Shown here: positions 62,801 through 63,654 of the stretch, one piece after another
How positions within the stretch are numbered: position 1 is the first letter of the stretch
Layout of the letters: the number at the start of each line of letters is the position of its first letter
Source: Congeria kusceri
Lineage: Eukaryota > Mollusca > Bivalvia > Myida > Dreissenidae
Direction of reading: 5' to 3'
Assembly (NCBI GenBank): GCA_027627225.1
Contig: CM051034.1
Coordinates: 15,615,480-15,679,479 of the forward strand
Length of the DNA: 64,000 nucleotides
The notes under the pieces: model-generated
What the model was told of the DNA's origin: nothing
What the model saw: only the letters and a program-made list of their open reading frames with translations
Databases searched by the model: none
Translations under genes and position numbers: made by a program

Positions 62801-63654
62801 CAATACTAATGGAGTTATGGAGTTACAAGAAAATTCACCAAAGGGCAATAACTGTAAATATTGAAGAAATAGTTATGTTCCTTGTGCTCTGCACATCCTC
62901 TCAAAGCCTTTTATTATTTTATGAAGTATCATTTGAATCCCTTCAGTACTTTTTGAGTTATGCTCCACACAAGAAAACTACACTTTGTTGTTATGCTCTG
63001 CACAAGAAAAATAAGCCATAAGCAGTAATTCCAAAACTATTGAAAAAAGCTGAATAAAGAGTTATAGTTTTTGTACTATGCACCTCCTCTCAATGTCCTC
63101 TATCATTATATGAGACGCGTCGTGGGAAAACCGGTCTTAATGCATGTGCGTAAAGTGTCATCTCGGATTAGCCTGTGCAGTCCGCACAGGGTAATCCGGG
63201 ATGACACTTTCCGCCTAAAGTGGATTTATGGTTAGAAGACACTTCATTGAAACAGAAAATACCATAAAAGCGGAAACTGCAGTCCGCACAGGCTAATCCG
63301 GGACGACACTTTACGCACATGCATTAAGACCGGTTTTCCCACAACGCGCCTCATATAAAGTATCATTTGAATCCCTTCAATACTTTTGGAGTTATACTCT
63401 GCACAAGAAGCAGGACAGGTGGAAGGACAGACGATGCAATTACTACATGCCCCTGAAGCTTCCTTCGGGGGCATAAAAACTGCAAAATTTCACCCCTCTA
63501 AAAGGTTTAATCTGATGCATTACAAGCAGCCTTGTTGTCATAACTCTAAAATGGATCTCTGTTCTTACTTGATCTCTTTGATTTTCTTGCCCTTTTGTCC
63601 TGGTACAGGTACAAATTTGTGACATTCCACCATGGTAAAGTGTTGCCGAACAAA
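8185..63654 (-). CDS. TRPM-family cation channel, 25 exons, 5' end missing
   Basis: The gene predicts a tetrameric plasma-membrane cation channel of the TRP melastatin family. The coding join on the minus strand is 63654-63569, 61907-61798, 60674-60508, 52163-51990, 48827-48627, 36859-36685, 36390-36219, 32026-31876, 30804-30621, 30420-30290, 29435-29332, 28898-28794, 28124-27981, 26882-26741, 24357-24280, 23082-22945, 21355-21224, 20744-20502, 19589-19403, 17966-17807, 15650-15472, 11600-11468, 10828-10739, 10118-9938 and 8835-8185. Every intron is GT-AG and every phase matches, giving 1405 residues plus a stop. TRPM marks include CHCG (30-33), IGIAPWG (225-231), HFIFVDDG (273-280), SGTGRAADILA (342-352), WNRVDIA (454-460), the pore PYWMMYGEIFFESIG (923-937), NLLIAIF (988-994) and IWKF (1008-1011). 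There is no NUDT9-type or alpha-kinase domain after the coiled coil. The pore and S5 look most like TRPM1/3/6/7; the TRPS (soromelastatin) sister family is the main alternative. The initiator exon was not found. Confidence 0.96.
8965..9560. repeat. Intronic tandem repeat, 3-4 cores of about 165 bp
   Basis: The core has TTTTGTATTTTGACAGAGTT then ATGCCCC, and CACCTGAAACTTGGAACTAA. Copies lie near 9000, 9165, 9330 and 9490, the last one decayed. It looks like a pearl-type core array without a recognisable microsatellite tail. Confidence 0.6.
9938..10118 (-). CDS. TRPM exon 24 (C-terminal tail)
   Basis: Residues 1129-1189. It begins DGIPTMLMSRSTSAASDTRR and is rich in Ser, Thr, Lys and Pro. I recognise no domain. 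Acceptor TGTCATCCAG, donor AAAGTG|GTATGT. Phase 2 in, phase 0 out, matching its neighbours. Confidence 0.9.
10446..10708. mobile_element. Palindromic MITE, copy 1
   Basis: The ends are TGAGG.GCGTCGTGGGAAAAC and its inverse. Inside are two palindromes built on GGATTAGCCTGTGC(A/G)G and GCACAGGCTAATCC. It is flanked by TA-rich sequence (TATA...TAT), consistent with a TA-type target. No coding capacity. Confidence 0.85.
10739..10828 (-). CDS. TRPM exon 23 (coiled coil, part 2)
   Basis: Residues 1099-1128. It encodes VDMLTKQIEDEVIGDNHQPE and ends PLGTIVMG. It closes the coiled-coil helix. Acceptor CTTTCAAAG, donor GGGCAG|GTAAGC. Confidence 0.93.
11195..11437 (-). mobile_element. tRNA-derived SINE
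   Basis: On the minus strand the head reads GGACTGGAGAGCTCAGTTGG then TATAATGC, an A-box-like segment, followed by a decayed B-box region (CTTGAGTTTACTC) and a body with GGACAGTTGTCAGTTACTGG. That body resembles SINE cores I have seen in bivalves, from memory. It lies in the intron between exons 22 and 23. Confidence 0.6.
11468..11600 (-). CDS. TRPM exon 22 (coiled coil, part 1)
   Basis: Residues 1055-1098. It encodes HLEYLQVFEKEMMSDFLRRK and VQNLEKR, a helix with heptad hydrophobics typical of the TRPM assembly coiled coil. Acceptor GTTTTAG, donor AAACG|GTCAGC. It joins exon 21 in phase 1 with no exon needed in the 3.9-kb repeat-filled intron between them. Confidence 0.94.
11664..11812. repeat. 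Partial copy of the GGTGGCCAC element
   Basis: It has GGTGGCTTTTGAAATTCCAG followed by CCTTGATATTTCCCTGACTT, matching the left part of the elements at 22556-22915 and 48162-48608. It is about 60 bp upstream of the exon 22 acceptor. Confidence 0.55.
11813..13520 (+). repeat. Pearl-like array, about 11 cores of 145 bp
   Basis: The core has GTGACCTTGACC, CACCCACCCCATATGCAATC, GGTATCTATGTATGAAGTTT and GAGCGGAAACCGTTTTTCTA. It ends in a CCGCC/CCGCT-rich tail at about 13475-13515. The same core is found at 15905-16240, 37195-38535 and 40350-41475. Each core brings one or more TGACCTTGA stretches. Confidence 0.85.
13521..14169. other. Intron sequence without recognisable features
   Basis: Part of the intron between exons 21 and 22. 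I see no exon, repeat unit or RNA gene here. Confidence 0.5.
14170..14993 (+). repeat. Pearl-like array with terminal hairpin
   Basis: About five cores of about 130-150 bp with GGGCAATAACTCTGGTGTTT and GGT(C/G)AAGATTGGATGAAAAAT. The end has GAGGTCGCC, then AAGCACTTCGTGCTCAGGTG and AGCTAAAAA, the same terminal hairpin as the fragment at 588-858. Confidence 0.75.
14994..15471. other. Intron sequence downstream of exon 21
   Basis: AT-rich. It holds a short inverted pair, GACTGTGCGTCTTGA... and CACTGTCACC..., around 15160-15260, but nothing I can name. Confidence 0.4.
15472..15650 (-). CDS. TRPM exon 21 (TRP helix)
   Basis: Residues 995-1054. It contains NVFNSVERNSFQIWKFEMYY and then VPPLSILVHVYLAVAWIYRH, matching TRPM F......WKFQRY.LI.E and PPP...SH. 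This is the post-S6 TRP helix that couples gating. Acceptor GTTTTCAG, donor GACA|GTGAGT. Confidence 0.98.
15905..16627 (+). repeat. Composite pearl-like array ending in (GACA)n and a hairpin
   Basis: Two cores of the 145-bp type (15905-16240) run into two or three cores of another type (GGGCAATAACTCCAGAATTA, GTGCAGAGTAACTGTTCTTA). Then come (GACA)n at about 16555-16582 and the hairpin CCCCGCAA-AAAAA-TTGCGGGG at about 16604-16622. The junction of two core types shows mixing between families. Confidence 0.7.
16639..16831. mobile_element. Palindromic MITE, copy 2 (internally deleted)
   Basis: Starts TTGAGGCATGTTGTTGGAAA and ends TTTCCCATGACACGCCTCA. Only part of the inner palindromes remains and the ends have diverged, so it looks older than copies 3, 6 and 7. 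Confidence 0.7.
16911..16983 (+). ncRNA. tRNA-like sequence inside LTR 1
   Basis: It has an A box TAGCTCACTCGG (16918-16929) and a perfect B box GGTTCGAGTCC (16962-16972). D stem GCTC/GAGC, anticodon stem CTCGC/GCGAG and T stem CCGGG/CCCGG all pair. The first 26 bases resemble the 5' half of tRNA-Lys. The acceptor stem has one C:C mismatch and two G:U pairs. By position the anticodon would be TGA, with an unusual C before it. This is likely a Pol III promoter, not a working tRNA. Confidence 0.6.
17187..17259 (+). ncRNA. tRNA-like sequence inside LTR 2
   Basis: Same 73 bases as the copy in LTR 1, 276 bp downstream, with the same A and B boxes. The identity suggests either a young element or repair of one copy by the other. 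Confidence 0.6.
17378..17806. repeat. 25-bp minisatellite made from the exon 20 / 5' splice-site junction, about 18 units
   Basis: On the minus strand the unit is AACCTGCTGATTGCCATCTT then CAG and GT. The first 23 bases equal the last 23 bases of exon 20 (coding NLLIAIF), and GT is the donor. The array starts directly at the authentic donor (17807/17806) and runs downstream in the intron. Near copies vary little; distal copies drift (for example TTTACC, GGTGAC). Each unit keeps a CAG|GTAACC-type site. Confidence 0.92.
17807..17966 (-). CDS. TRPM exon 20 (outer pore and S6)
   Basis: Residues 942-994. The outer pore has cysteines C947, C957 and C964. S6 follows: WMVPFILAAYLMIGSILLMN and LLIAIF, matching TRPM NILL.NLLIA.F. 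Donor CTTCAG|GTAACC. The last 23 exon bases plus GT are repeated about 18 times directly downstream. The acceptor is AACACAG at 17967. A second in-frame AG 37 bp inside the exon (ATACACAG) is possible but would drop C947, so I prefer the first. Confidence 0.95.
18225..19020. repeat. Pearl-like array, about 5-6 cores of 125-140 bp
   Basis: The core has AGGGCCATAACTCTACAGTT, ATTATGGCCACAAACATTTT and TTGTTGAAGATCGGATGAAA. It ends in a (GACA)/(GACC)n tract at about 18980-19017. The same family occurs at 41735-42395. It lies in the intron between exons 19 and 20. Confidence 0.75.
19403..19589 (-). CDS. TRPM exon 19 (S5 and pore helix)
   Basis: Residues 880-941. S5 is about 885-905, followed by ERSPSWNILKDVF and the pore helix and filter region PYWMMYGEIFFESIG (923-937). 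It resembles the PYWMIYGEVFADQI form of TRPM1/3 more than the FGQ filters of TRPM2/4/5/8. E930 is at the acidic filter position. Acceptor ATCTTACAG, donor GGCGGAG|GTACCT. The acceptor and first 42 exon bases are repeated five more times upstream, at 19591-19865. Confidence 0.98.
19591..19865. repeat. 55-bp minisatellite made from the intron / exon 19 acceptor, 5 extra units
   Basis: On the minus strand each unit is 13 bases of intron end (TTTATCTTACAG with one base before) plus the first 42 bases of exon 19 (CTGGG.GAGATGGGTCTAT to GTGTTC, coding LGEMGL(F/Y)LVVMLVF). The units lie directly upstream of the true acceptor, so six 3' splice sites stand in series. The older intron resumes at about 19866 (TGTAAGATAAAATTTAATG). 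Confidence 0.93.
19866..20501. other. Intron sequence between exons 18 and 19
   Basis: AT-rich, no recognisable element. The intron between exons 17 and 18 (20745-21223) is likewise featureless. Confidence 0.5.
20502..20744 (-). CDS. TRPM exon 18 (S3, S4, S4-S5 linker)
   Basis: Residues 799-879. S3 is about 820-838 (NYMEALNLVLCFLGFLLHH) and S4 about 846-866. S4 has a single basic residue (K861), as expected for a weakly voltage-dependent TRP channel. The linker STSIGPKMVMVRKM matches TRPM LGP...M...M. Acceptor TTTTGCAG, donor AAAATG|GTGAGC. Confidence 0.98.
21224..21355 (-). CDS. TRPM exon 17 (S1 and S2)
   Basis: Residues 755-798. S1 is VMFLTFLCIFSYLVLVDF (755-772). S2 is LEYVCIVWVFTITVDKIHE (780-798). 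TRPM has LLF.YV.L. and EW...Y......E..RE in these places. Acceptor TCTTTCCAG, donor CACGAG|GTAATG. Phase 0 at both ends. Confidence 0.97.
21805..22470 (+). repeat. Pearl-like array with matching termini
   Basis: It opens with GGATATACCCCCACAATATG and closes with ATATACCCCCCCC...GTGGGGGTATAATAATAA, so the ends are inverse to each other. Inside are four cores with GGCCATAACTCTGTCAAAAT and TTAGTGGTTTGTAACCAA, then a GACCGAC tail at about 22400-22420. Confidence 0.75.
22556..22915. mobile_element. GGTGGCCAC element, copy beside exon 16
   Basis: Starts ACAGGGTGGCCATTGAAATT and ends TTTTCCAGAGTCTGTGGCTA then CCTGG. The ends are roughly inverse (CAGGGTGGCCA against CAGGTAGCCA). It shares AATTCCCTGATATTTCCCTG and other stretches with 48162-48608. 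It ends about 30 bp from the exon 16 donor. Confidence 0.6.
22945..23082 (-). CDS. TRPM exon 16 (pre-S1)
   Basis: Residues 709-754. It begins with the hydrophobic segment IFMAIICPILIICN, then a short polar loop, then LGTFYSSPISKFCHGM, matching TRPM FY.API.KFW before S1. The loop is much shorter than in TRPM1/3. Acceptor CACTTTCAG, donor GGAATG|GTGAGT. Confidence 0.97.
23281..23552. mobile_element. Palindromic MITE, copy 3, with extended arms
   Basis: The MITE itself is 23308-23524 (TGTGGCGCGTCGTGGGAAAA to its inverse) and is flanked by TATA. Unlike other copies the inversion continues outward: AACATAAAAAGATTTTTAAA then AATTATA on the left is mirrored exactly on the right to about 23552, giving arms of about 70 bp in all. 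Confidence 0.85.
23551..23771. mobile_element. Palindromic MITE, copy 4
   Basis: Begins CGTGAGAAAACCGGACTTAA with its left tip missing, and ends CCCACGACGCGCCTCA. It sits end to end with copy 3. Confidence 0.85.
23975..24222 (-). pseudogene. Decayed duplicates of exon 15
   Basis: At 23975-24040 the minus strand reads CAGGGGAACGATGCATCTTG...AGAAAGAAGGTCAG, aligned with the 3' half of exon 15 and its donor. At 24172-24222 the plus strand has TGGACTATATGGAACATTTG, aligned with TGGACTCTATGGAACTTTGG of the exon. The adjoining intron (GTCAACAAAAGGT) is duplicated too. The copies have frame-breaking changes and are not needed in the reading frame. Confidence 0.65.
24280..24357 (-). CDS. TRPM exon 15 (26 codons)
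   Basis: Residues 683-708. It encodes MFIASEACQSSIESTWKQGI and ends in SWRK, the pre-S1 stretch that in TRPM reads FI.H...Q..L...W.G.L. Acceptor ATATTTCAG, donor AGAAAG|GTGAGT. Decayed duplicates of its 3' half lie just downstream at 23975-24040 and 24172-24222. Confidence 0.94.
24415..25520. mobile_element. Non-autonomous hAT-type DNA transposon, complete
   Basis: Terminal inverted repeats are TAGGGGTGCAACGATA and, at the other end, TAGGGGTGCAACAATACG in reverse complement. An exact 8-bp target duplication CTCAGGGT flanks it (24407-24414, 25521-25528). Subterminal CGCAATACGG motifs repeat at both ends. 1106 bp, with no transposase ORF. The TIR and 8-bp duplication fit the hAT superfamily. 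Confidence 0.92.
25529..26740. other. Intron sequence between exons 14 and 15
   Basis: No recognisable element. It contains only AT-rich sequence with short runs. Confidence 0.5.
26741..26882 (-). CDS. TRPM exon 14
   Basis: Residues 635-682. It contains FEALATSVLNECYERDQEKA and then SPVWNELSALQIA, matching TRPM FE.LA..VLDECY..DE..A and LA..A. Acceptor TTTCATAG, donor GATCAG|GTATTT. Confidence 0.98.
27215..27357. repeat. 30-bp minisatellite, 4-5 units
   Basis: The unit is CCAGATTACATCACTCAATC then AAGGGGAAAA, with single changes (AAGCGG, TATATC, AACGGGAAG). Intron between exons 13 and 14. Confidence 0.9.
27981..28124 (-). CDS. TRPM exon 13
   Basis: Residues 587-634. It begins QELAKFCWEMGDEPVTSAI, matching TRPM QELA...W..G......AL.A, and continues with TRLYSALA. 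Acceptor TTCCCCAG. I place the donor at AAAGT|GTAAGA because that phase (2) matches exon 14; the GT two bases earlier would break the frame. Confidence 0.96.
28360..28580. repeat. Irregular minisatellite of about 33 bp, 6-7 units
   Basis: The unit is close to AATAGTGTTTCATAAAACCA then AAGGTTTTTAACGT. The units have diverged. Intron between exons 12 and 13. Confidence 0.8.
28794..28898 (-). CDS. TRPM exon 12
   Basis: Residues 552-586. It has an acidic stretch (FDEDEFIQPYEDE) and then PYKQLLIYAALLQR, matching the TRPM helix P...LLIWA..QNR. Acceptor GTTCACCAG, donor CAAAG|GTGTGA. Confidence 0.96.
29332..29435 (-). CDS. TRPM exon 11
   Basis: Residues 518-551. It contains YHPIYKQLQGLTGQSEL and VARLVSKLLD, a weakly conserved segment between the LENG helices and the PYKQLL motif. 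Acceptor CATTCCAG, donor GATAG|GTCAGT. Supported by intact phase on both sides. Confidence 0.92.
29436..30289. other. Intron sequence between exons 10 and 11
   Basis: No repeat unit or gene recognised. The same holds for the intron between exons 8 and 9 (30805-31875), which is AT-rich and featureless. Confidence 0.5.
30290..30420 (-). CDS. TRPM exon 10 (MHR4)
   Basis: Residues 474-517. It contains SIVSDKVAFLRLILEQGVIL, matching TRPM AL..N...FV.L.LENG..., then FLTRERLQVLF. Acceptor TGTTTGCAG, donor AGCAGG|GTGAGC. Confidence 0.97.
30621..30804 (-). CDS. TRPM exon 9 (MHR4)
   Basis: Residues 413-473. It contains ELDLAILSVLLK and QLNLALTWNRVDIAQEEIF, matching the strongly conserved TRPM motif QL.LA.AWNRVDIA.SEIF. 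Acceptor CATTCCAG, donor GAACAAG|GTAATA. Confidence 0.98.
31876..32026 (-). CDS. TRPM exon 8
   Basis: Residues 362-412. It encodes GAREISDKHLVKLRDKIFTA and more, the linker that opens the helical MHR4 region. Acceptor CACTTTCAG, donor GACCTG|GTATGG. Recognised mainly by position, matching phase and the Leu/Lys pattern before LTVF. Confidence 0.9.
32550..32655. repeat. Two-copy direct repeat of about 53 bp
   Basis: AATTTGTCAAATT(C/T)TCTAA followed by TTTTAGGGAATGCAAACTTC and AAACAAT occurs twice in tandem. Confidence 0.85.
32870..33110. other. Inverted pair with TATA-box-like sequence
   Basis: CTATAAATAG at 32877-32886 is a good TATA-box match. Nearby CAGGGACGACAGTCGG (about 32906) is mirrored by CCCACTGTCGTCCCTA (about 33089). 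It may be a small mobile element; no ORF follows. Low confidence as a promoter. Confidence 0.3.
33455..33570. repeat. Short tandem repeat of about 50 bp, 2-3 units
   Basis: GTCCGAGAAGTCTCCT occurs twice in frame with flanking GGGACCGAAAAATCTGGGG-type sequence, followed by a third decayed unit. Confidence 0.7.
33700..35760. repeat. Pearl-like array, about 7 cores of about 300 bp, with DR1 and E-box motifs
   Basis: The core has CAGTCACGTGACCTTTGACC then TCTGGTG, ATCCTCACATTGCC, CAAGTTTCATCGAAAT and CAGTACTTTTTGAGTTA. Cores are split by GGACAGACAGAC microsatellites and the array ends at (GGAC)n, 35710-35752. Motif sites lie near 33843, 34150, 34438, 34782, 35077, 35427 and 35580. It lies in the intron between exons 7 and 8. 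Confidence 0.85.
35761..36218. other. Intron sequence downstream of exon 7
   Basis: AT-rich. It has a short duplicated stretch, ATTTGTTATGATAC(T/C)AG, at about 36080 and 36147; nothing else is recognised. Confidence 0.5.
36219..36390 (-). CDS. TRPM exon 7 (end of SLOG-type domain)
   Basis: Residues 305-361. It contains IPVVLVVVEGG and IPVVVCSGTGRAADILAYA, matching the TRPM motifs P.V.VVLEGG and PCVVVEGSGRVADVIA. Acceptor CTTCTTCCAG, donor CATCTAG|GTTGGT. The intron that follows (4.2 kb) contains the DR1-bearing pearl array. Confidence 0.97.
36685..36859 (-). CDS. TRPM exon 6
   Basis: Residues 247-304. It contains LNADHTHFIFVDDGHRNRYG, matching the TRPM motif L...H.HFILVDDG...YG, and then RSKIEQKISE. 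Acceptor TTTCTTTCAG, donor TTCTA|GTATGT. Phase 0 in, phase 1 out. The intron before it is 11.8 kb and packed with pearl-like arrays. Confidence 0.96.
37195..38535 (+). repeat. Complete pearl-like element, about 7-8 cores of 145 bp
   Basis: The head is GAGATGTTTGTAAAACATGT then ATGCCCCCCGACTTGCAG. The cores are of the 11813-13520 type. The tail has TCTTCCTTTTCTCCCAAGTA, (GACC)n at 38460-38492 and the hairpin ACCTCCACTTCTTCGAAGGG. The element at 40350-41475 has the same head and tail, which fixes its limits. Confidence 0.88.
38536..40349. other. Intron sequence without recognised elements
   Basis: Part of the 11.8-kb intron between exons 5 and 6. AT-rich, with TGTCCGAAAATTT-like stretches at both ends (about 38553 and 39600) that may mark an old insertion. 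No exon is seen and none is needed by the reading frame. Confidence 0.45.
40350..41475 (+). repeat. Complete pearl-like element, about 6 cores of 145 bp
   Basis: The head is AGAGATGTTTGTAAAACATG then TACGCCCCCCGTCTTGCAGG. The tail has (GACC)n at about 41400-41423 and the hairpin CCCCCACTTCTTCGAAGGGG followed by GGCATAATAAT. A second partial tail (ATACCCCTGCTTCTTCGCCG) lies at about 41608-41640. Confidence 0.88.
41730..42395. repeat. Pearl-like array of the ATTATGCCCACAAAC type
   Basis: It opens GAGCTGTTTGTAAAACAGGT and ATGCCTCCTC. Cores have TTTGGTGAAGATCAGATGAA and ATTATGCCCACAAAC. It ends GACCAACCGATCAACC then GGGGTGCAT. It is related to the array at 18225-19020. Confidence 0.7.
42400..43610. 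repeat. Pearl-like array, about 7-8 cores of 155 bp
   Basis: The core has GGGCAATAACTCTGTAAATA, TCTGCACTTCCTCTCATTGT, ATGAAGTTTCATTTGAATCC and GGAGTTATGCTCCGCACAAG. It ends GACGGACGGACAGATAGACG (about 43562-43582). The same core is found at 62515-63480. Confidence 0.8.
43790..44585 (+). repeat. Pearl-like array, 4 cores of about 160 bp
   Basis: It opens ACACACATGCCCCCTTTTGG. The core has AGGTCAAGGTCAAGG, GGGTGGATTGGGAATGGTCA and CTAGACGAAACGGTAAAATC. It ends in GGATGGATGGAAGGACAGAC and TATGCCTCCTGCATCAAGAT then GCCAGGGGCATAAATT, a terminal hairpin. Confidence 0.8.
44590..45465. other. AT-rich intron sequence
   Basis: It includes a (TA)n run at about 44851-44868. Nothing else is recognised. 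Confidence 0.5.
45468..45932. repeat. 63-bp minisatellite, about 7 units
   Basis: The unit includes CATAATATTGATACTTTAAG, ACATATTGTGTAAATCACAG and AAATTGTGTCATAGAGAT. Two units contain an extra internal copy of TTTAAATCACAGAAATTGTG, which points to slippage within units. Confidence 0.9.
46455..47044. mobile_element. 590-bp non-autonomous TIR element
   Basis: Inverted ends AAGGCCCAGTCACACTGTGG and, inverted, AAGGCCTTGTCACACTGTGG, extending to about 32 bp with few mismatches (CGA.TTTGAGCT). No transposase ORF. The superfamily is not clear and I could not fix the target duplication. Confidence 0.7.
47045..48161. other. Intron sequence without recognised elements
   Basis: It holds a two-copy stretch, AAACCAATGAAA(C/T)TGAGATG-like, at about 47067 and 47143, and otherwise AT-rich sequence. 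Confidence 0.45.
48162..48608. mobile_element. GGTGGCCAC element, copy beside exon 5
   Basis: Starts ACAGGGTGGCCACTGAAATT and ends TTTTCAGAGTTGGTGGCCAC then CTTG; the ends are inverse over GGTGGCCAC. It shares CAATTAGTGCA, TTCCCTGA and TTTTCC..GTTTTTCAGAGT landmarks with the copy at 22556-22915. It ends about 20 bp from the exon 5 donor. Confidence 0.65.
48627..48827 (-). CDS. TRPM exon 5 (SLOG core)
   Basis: Residues 180-246. It contains AQTTSAWLISSGFNMGVMK and CIGIAPWGYV, the most conserved part of the TRPM N-terminal region (TGAWI.TGG.N.GV and IGIAPWG). Acceptor TTAATTTCAG, donor GGCAAG|GTACGG. Phase 0 at both ends. It is more GC-rich than its surroundings. A repeat element ends about 20 bp inside the following intron. 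Confidence 0.98.
48828..49380. other. Intron sequence upstream of exon 5
   Basis: Unique-looking AT-rich sequence. No element recognised. Confidence 0.5.
49385..50020. repeat. 23-bp minisatellite, about 27 units
   Basis: The unit is GGGTATGGTGTCCACCTTGT then AGT. Variants include GTGACC, AGCGGG and GTATTGGGA. Since 23 is not a multiple of three, each frame on the minus strand cycles through the same three peptides (HTHYKVD, TIPTTRW, TPYPLQGG), so three overlapping long ORFs appear. This is a by-product of the repeat. Confidence 0.95.
50150..51989. repeat. 62-bp minisatellite anchored at the exon 4 donor, about 30 units
   Basis: On the minus strand the unit starts with the intron bases GTATATTCATTATTTATAGA and ends CATGTCTGAG. 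The first unit begins with the GT of the exon 4 donor (51989/51988) and is shortened; the rest run downstream. Each unit keeps GAG|GTATAT, a donor-like site. Units differ at a few positions (AGATCTATA/AGATCAATA, TCAGAC/TCTGAC). Confidence 0.95.
51990..52163 (-). CDS. TRPM exon 4 (start of SLOG-type domain)
   Basis: Residues 122-179. It contains YIRLSSDNSVDHLF and LVISVVGGAKNF, matching the TRPM motifs YVRLS and LLISVHGG, and ends at FANGLIK. Acceptor GTGTTTCAG, donor ATAAAG|GTATATTC. The 62-bp minisatellite starts exactly at this donor: the first intron bases GTATATTC are the start of the repeat unit. Reading through the donor meets a TAG after 12 codons. Confidence 0.97.
52316..60218. repeat. 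85-bp satellite-like array, about 93 units
   Basis: The unit is CCAAAACACCAGTATCTACA, CCAGTGGAGTTAATGTACTA, TCACCTAGCAACTCATGACC, GTCACCGTAATTGTATAACA and TGTAG. Nearly all variation is at three two-state positions: CAC(C/A)AGT, ACTA(T/A)CACC and GAC(C/T)GTC, in many combinations. A few units have one-base indels (about 54765, 54889, 55026, 59428, 60155). It fills about 95% of the intron between exons 3 and 4 and about 12% of the window. A MITE abuts its end. Confidence 0.98.
60220..60430. mobile_element. Palindromic MITE, copy 5
   Basis: Starts TGAGGCGTGTCGTGGAAAAA directly after the last 85-bp unit (ACATGTAA|TGAGG) and ends GGTTTTCCCATGACAAGCTA. The inner palindromes are partly deleted. 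Confidence 0.8.
60508..60674 (-). CDS. TRPM exon 3
   Basis: Residues 66-121. It contains LEWSRTDAFRTAVTNAYGKI, matching the TRPM stretch TDAFG.I.F that precedes YVRLS. Acceptor AATTCCAG, donor GCCAAG|GTTAGT. The 8.3-kb intron after it is almost entirely an 85-bp tandem array. Confidence 0.95.
60888..61149. mobile_element. Palindromic MITE, copy 6
   Basis: Starts TGAGGCGCGTCGTGGGAAAA and ends TTTTCCCACGACGTGCCTCG. Both inner palindromes are intact (GGATCAGCCTGTGCAGTCTG with GCACAGGCTGATCC, and GGATTAGCCTGTGCGGACTG with GCACAGGCTAATCC). Confidence 0.9.
61200..61725. repeat. Intronic tandem repeat, about 3 diverged cores
   Basis: The core has GGGCACTTGGTGACAAT, TTCTGTGAAAGTTTGATCGA and AATGTAGGAGTTGCGCTCTG. 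Related decayed sequence is found at about 15790-15870 (GTAGGAGGAGTTGCATTC). It fits a pearl-type core. Confidence 0.55.
61798..61907 (-). CDS. TRPM exon 2 (CxCG motif)
   Basis: Residues 29-65. It carries CHCGAVLTEHAG, the cysteine motif (CxCG) seen near the N-terminus of TRPM channels. Acceptor TTTCCAG, donor GATG|GTATAT. Phase 2 in, phase 1 out. Confidence 0.93.
61908..62514. other. Intron sequence between exons 1 and 2
   Basis: AT-rich. It includes CCCCCCCCC at 62320-62328 and nothing else that I recognise. Confidence 0.45.
62515..63480 (+). repeat. Pearl-like array interrupted by a MITE
   Basis: The cores match 42400-43610 (AGCAATAACTCC, TGTACTCTGCACTTCCTC, CCCTTCAATACTTTTTGAGT). The tail is GGAAGGACAGACGATGCAAT, then ATGCCCCTGAAGCTTCCTTC and GGGGGCATAAAAA, the terminal hairpin. 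MITE copy 7 lies inside the last core. Confidence 0.8.
63111..63353. mobile_element. Palindromic MITE, copy 7, nested in a pearl-like core
   Basis: Starts TGAGACGCGTCGTGGGAAAA and ends TTTTCCCACAACGCGCCTCA, flanked by TATA on both sides. The pearl core reads on across it (CTCTATCATTATA | TATAAAGTATCATTTG), so the MITE came second. Confidence 0.9.
63569..63654 (-). CDS. TRPM exon 1 of window (N-terminal region)
   Basis: Residues 1-28 plus two bases of codon 29. It encodes FVRQHFTMVECHKFVPVPG, the start of the TRPM N-terminal homology region just before the CxCG motif. The acceptor is ATTGCCAG and the donor is AA|GTAAGA, so it ends in phase 2 and matches exon 2. It is not the first exon, because it opens in frame without a Met and more N-terminal sequence is expected. 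Confidence 0.88.
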
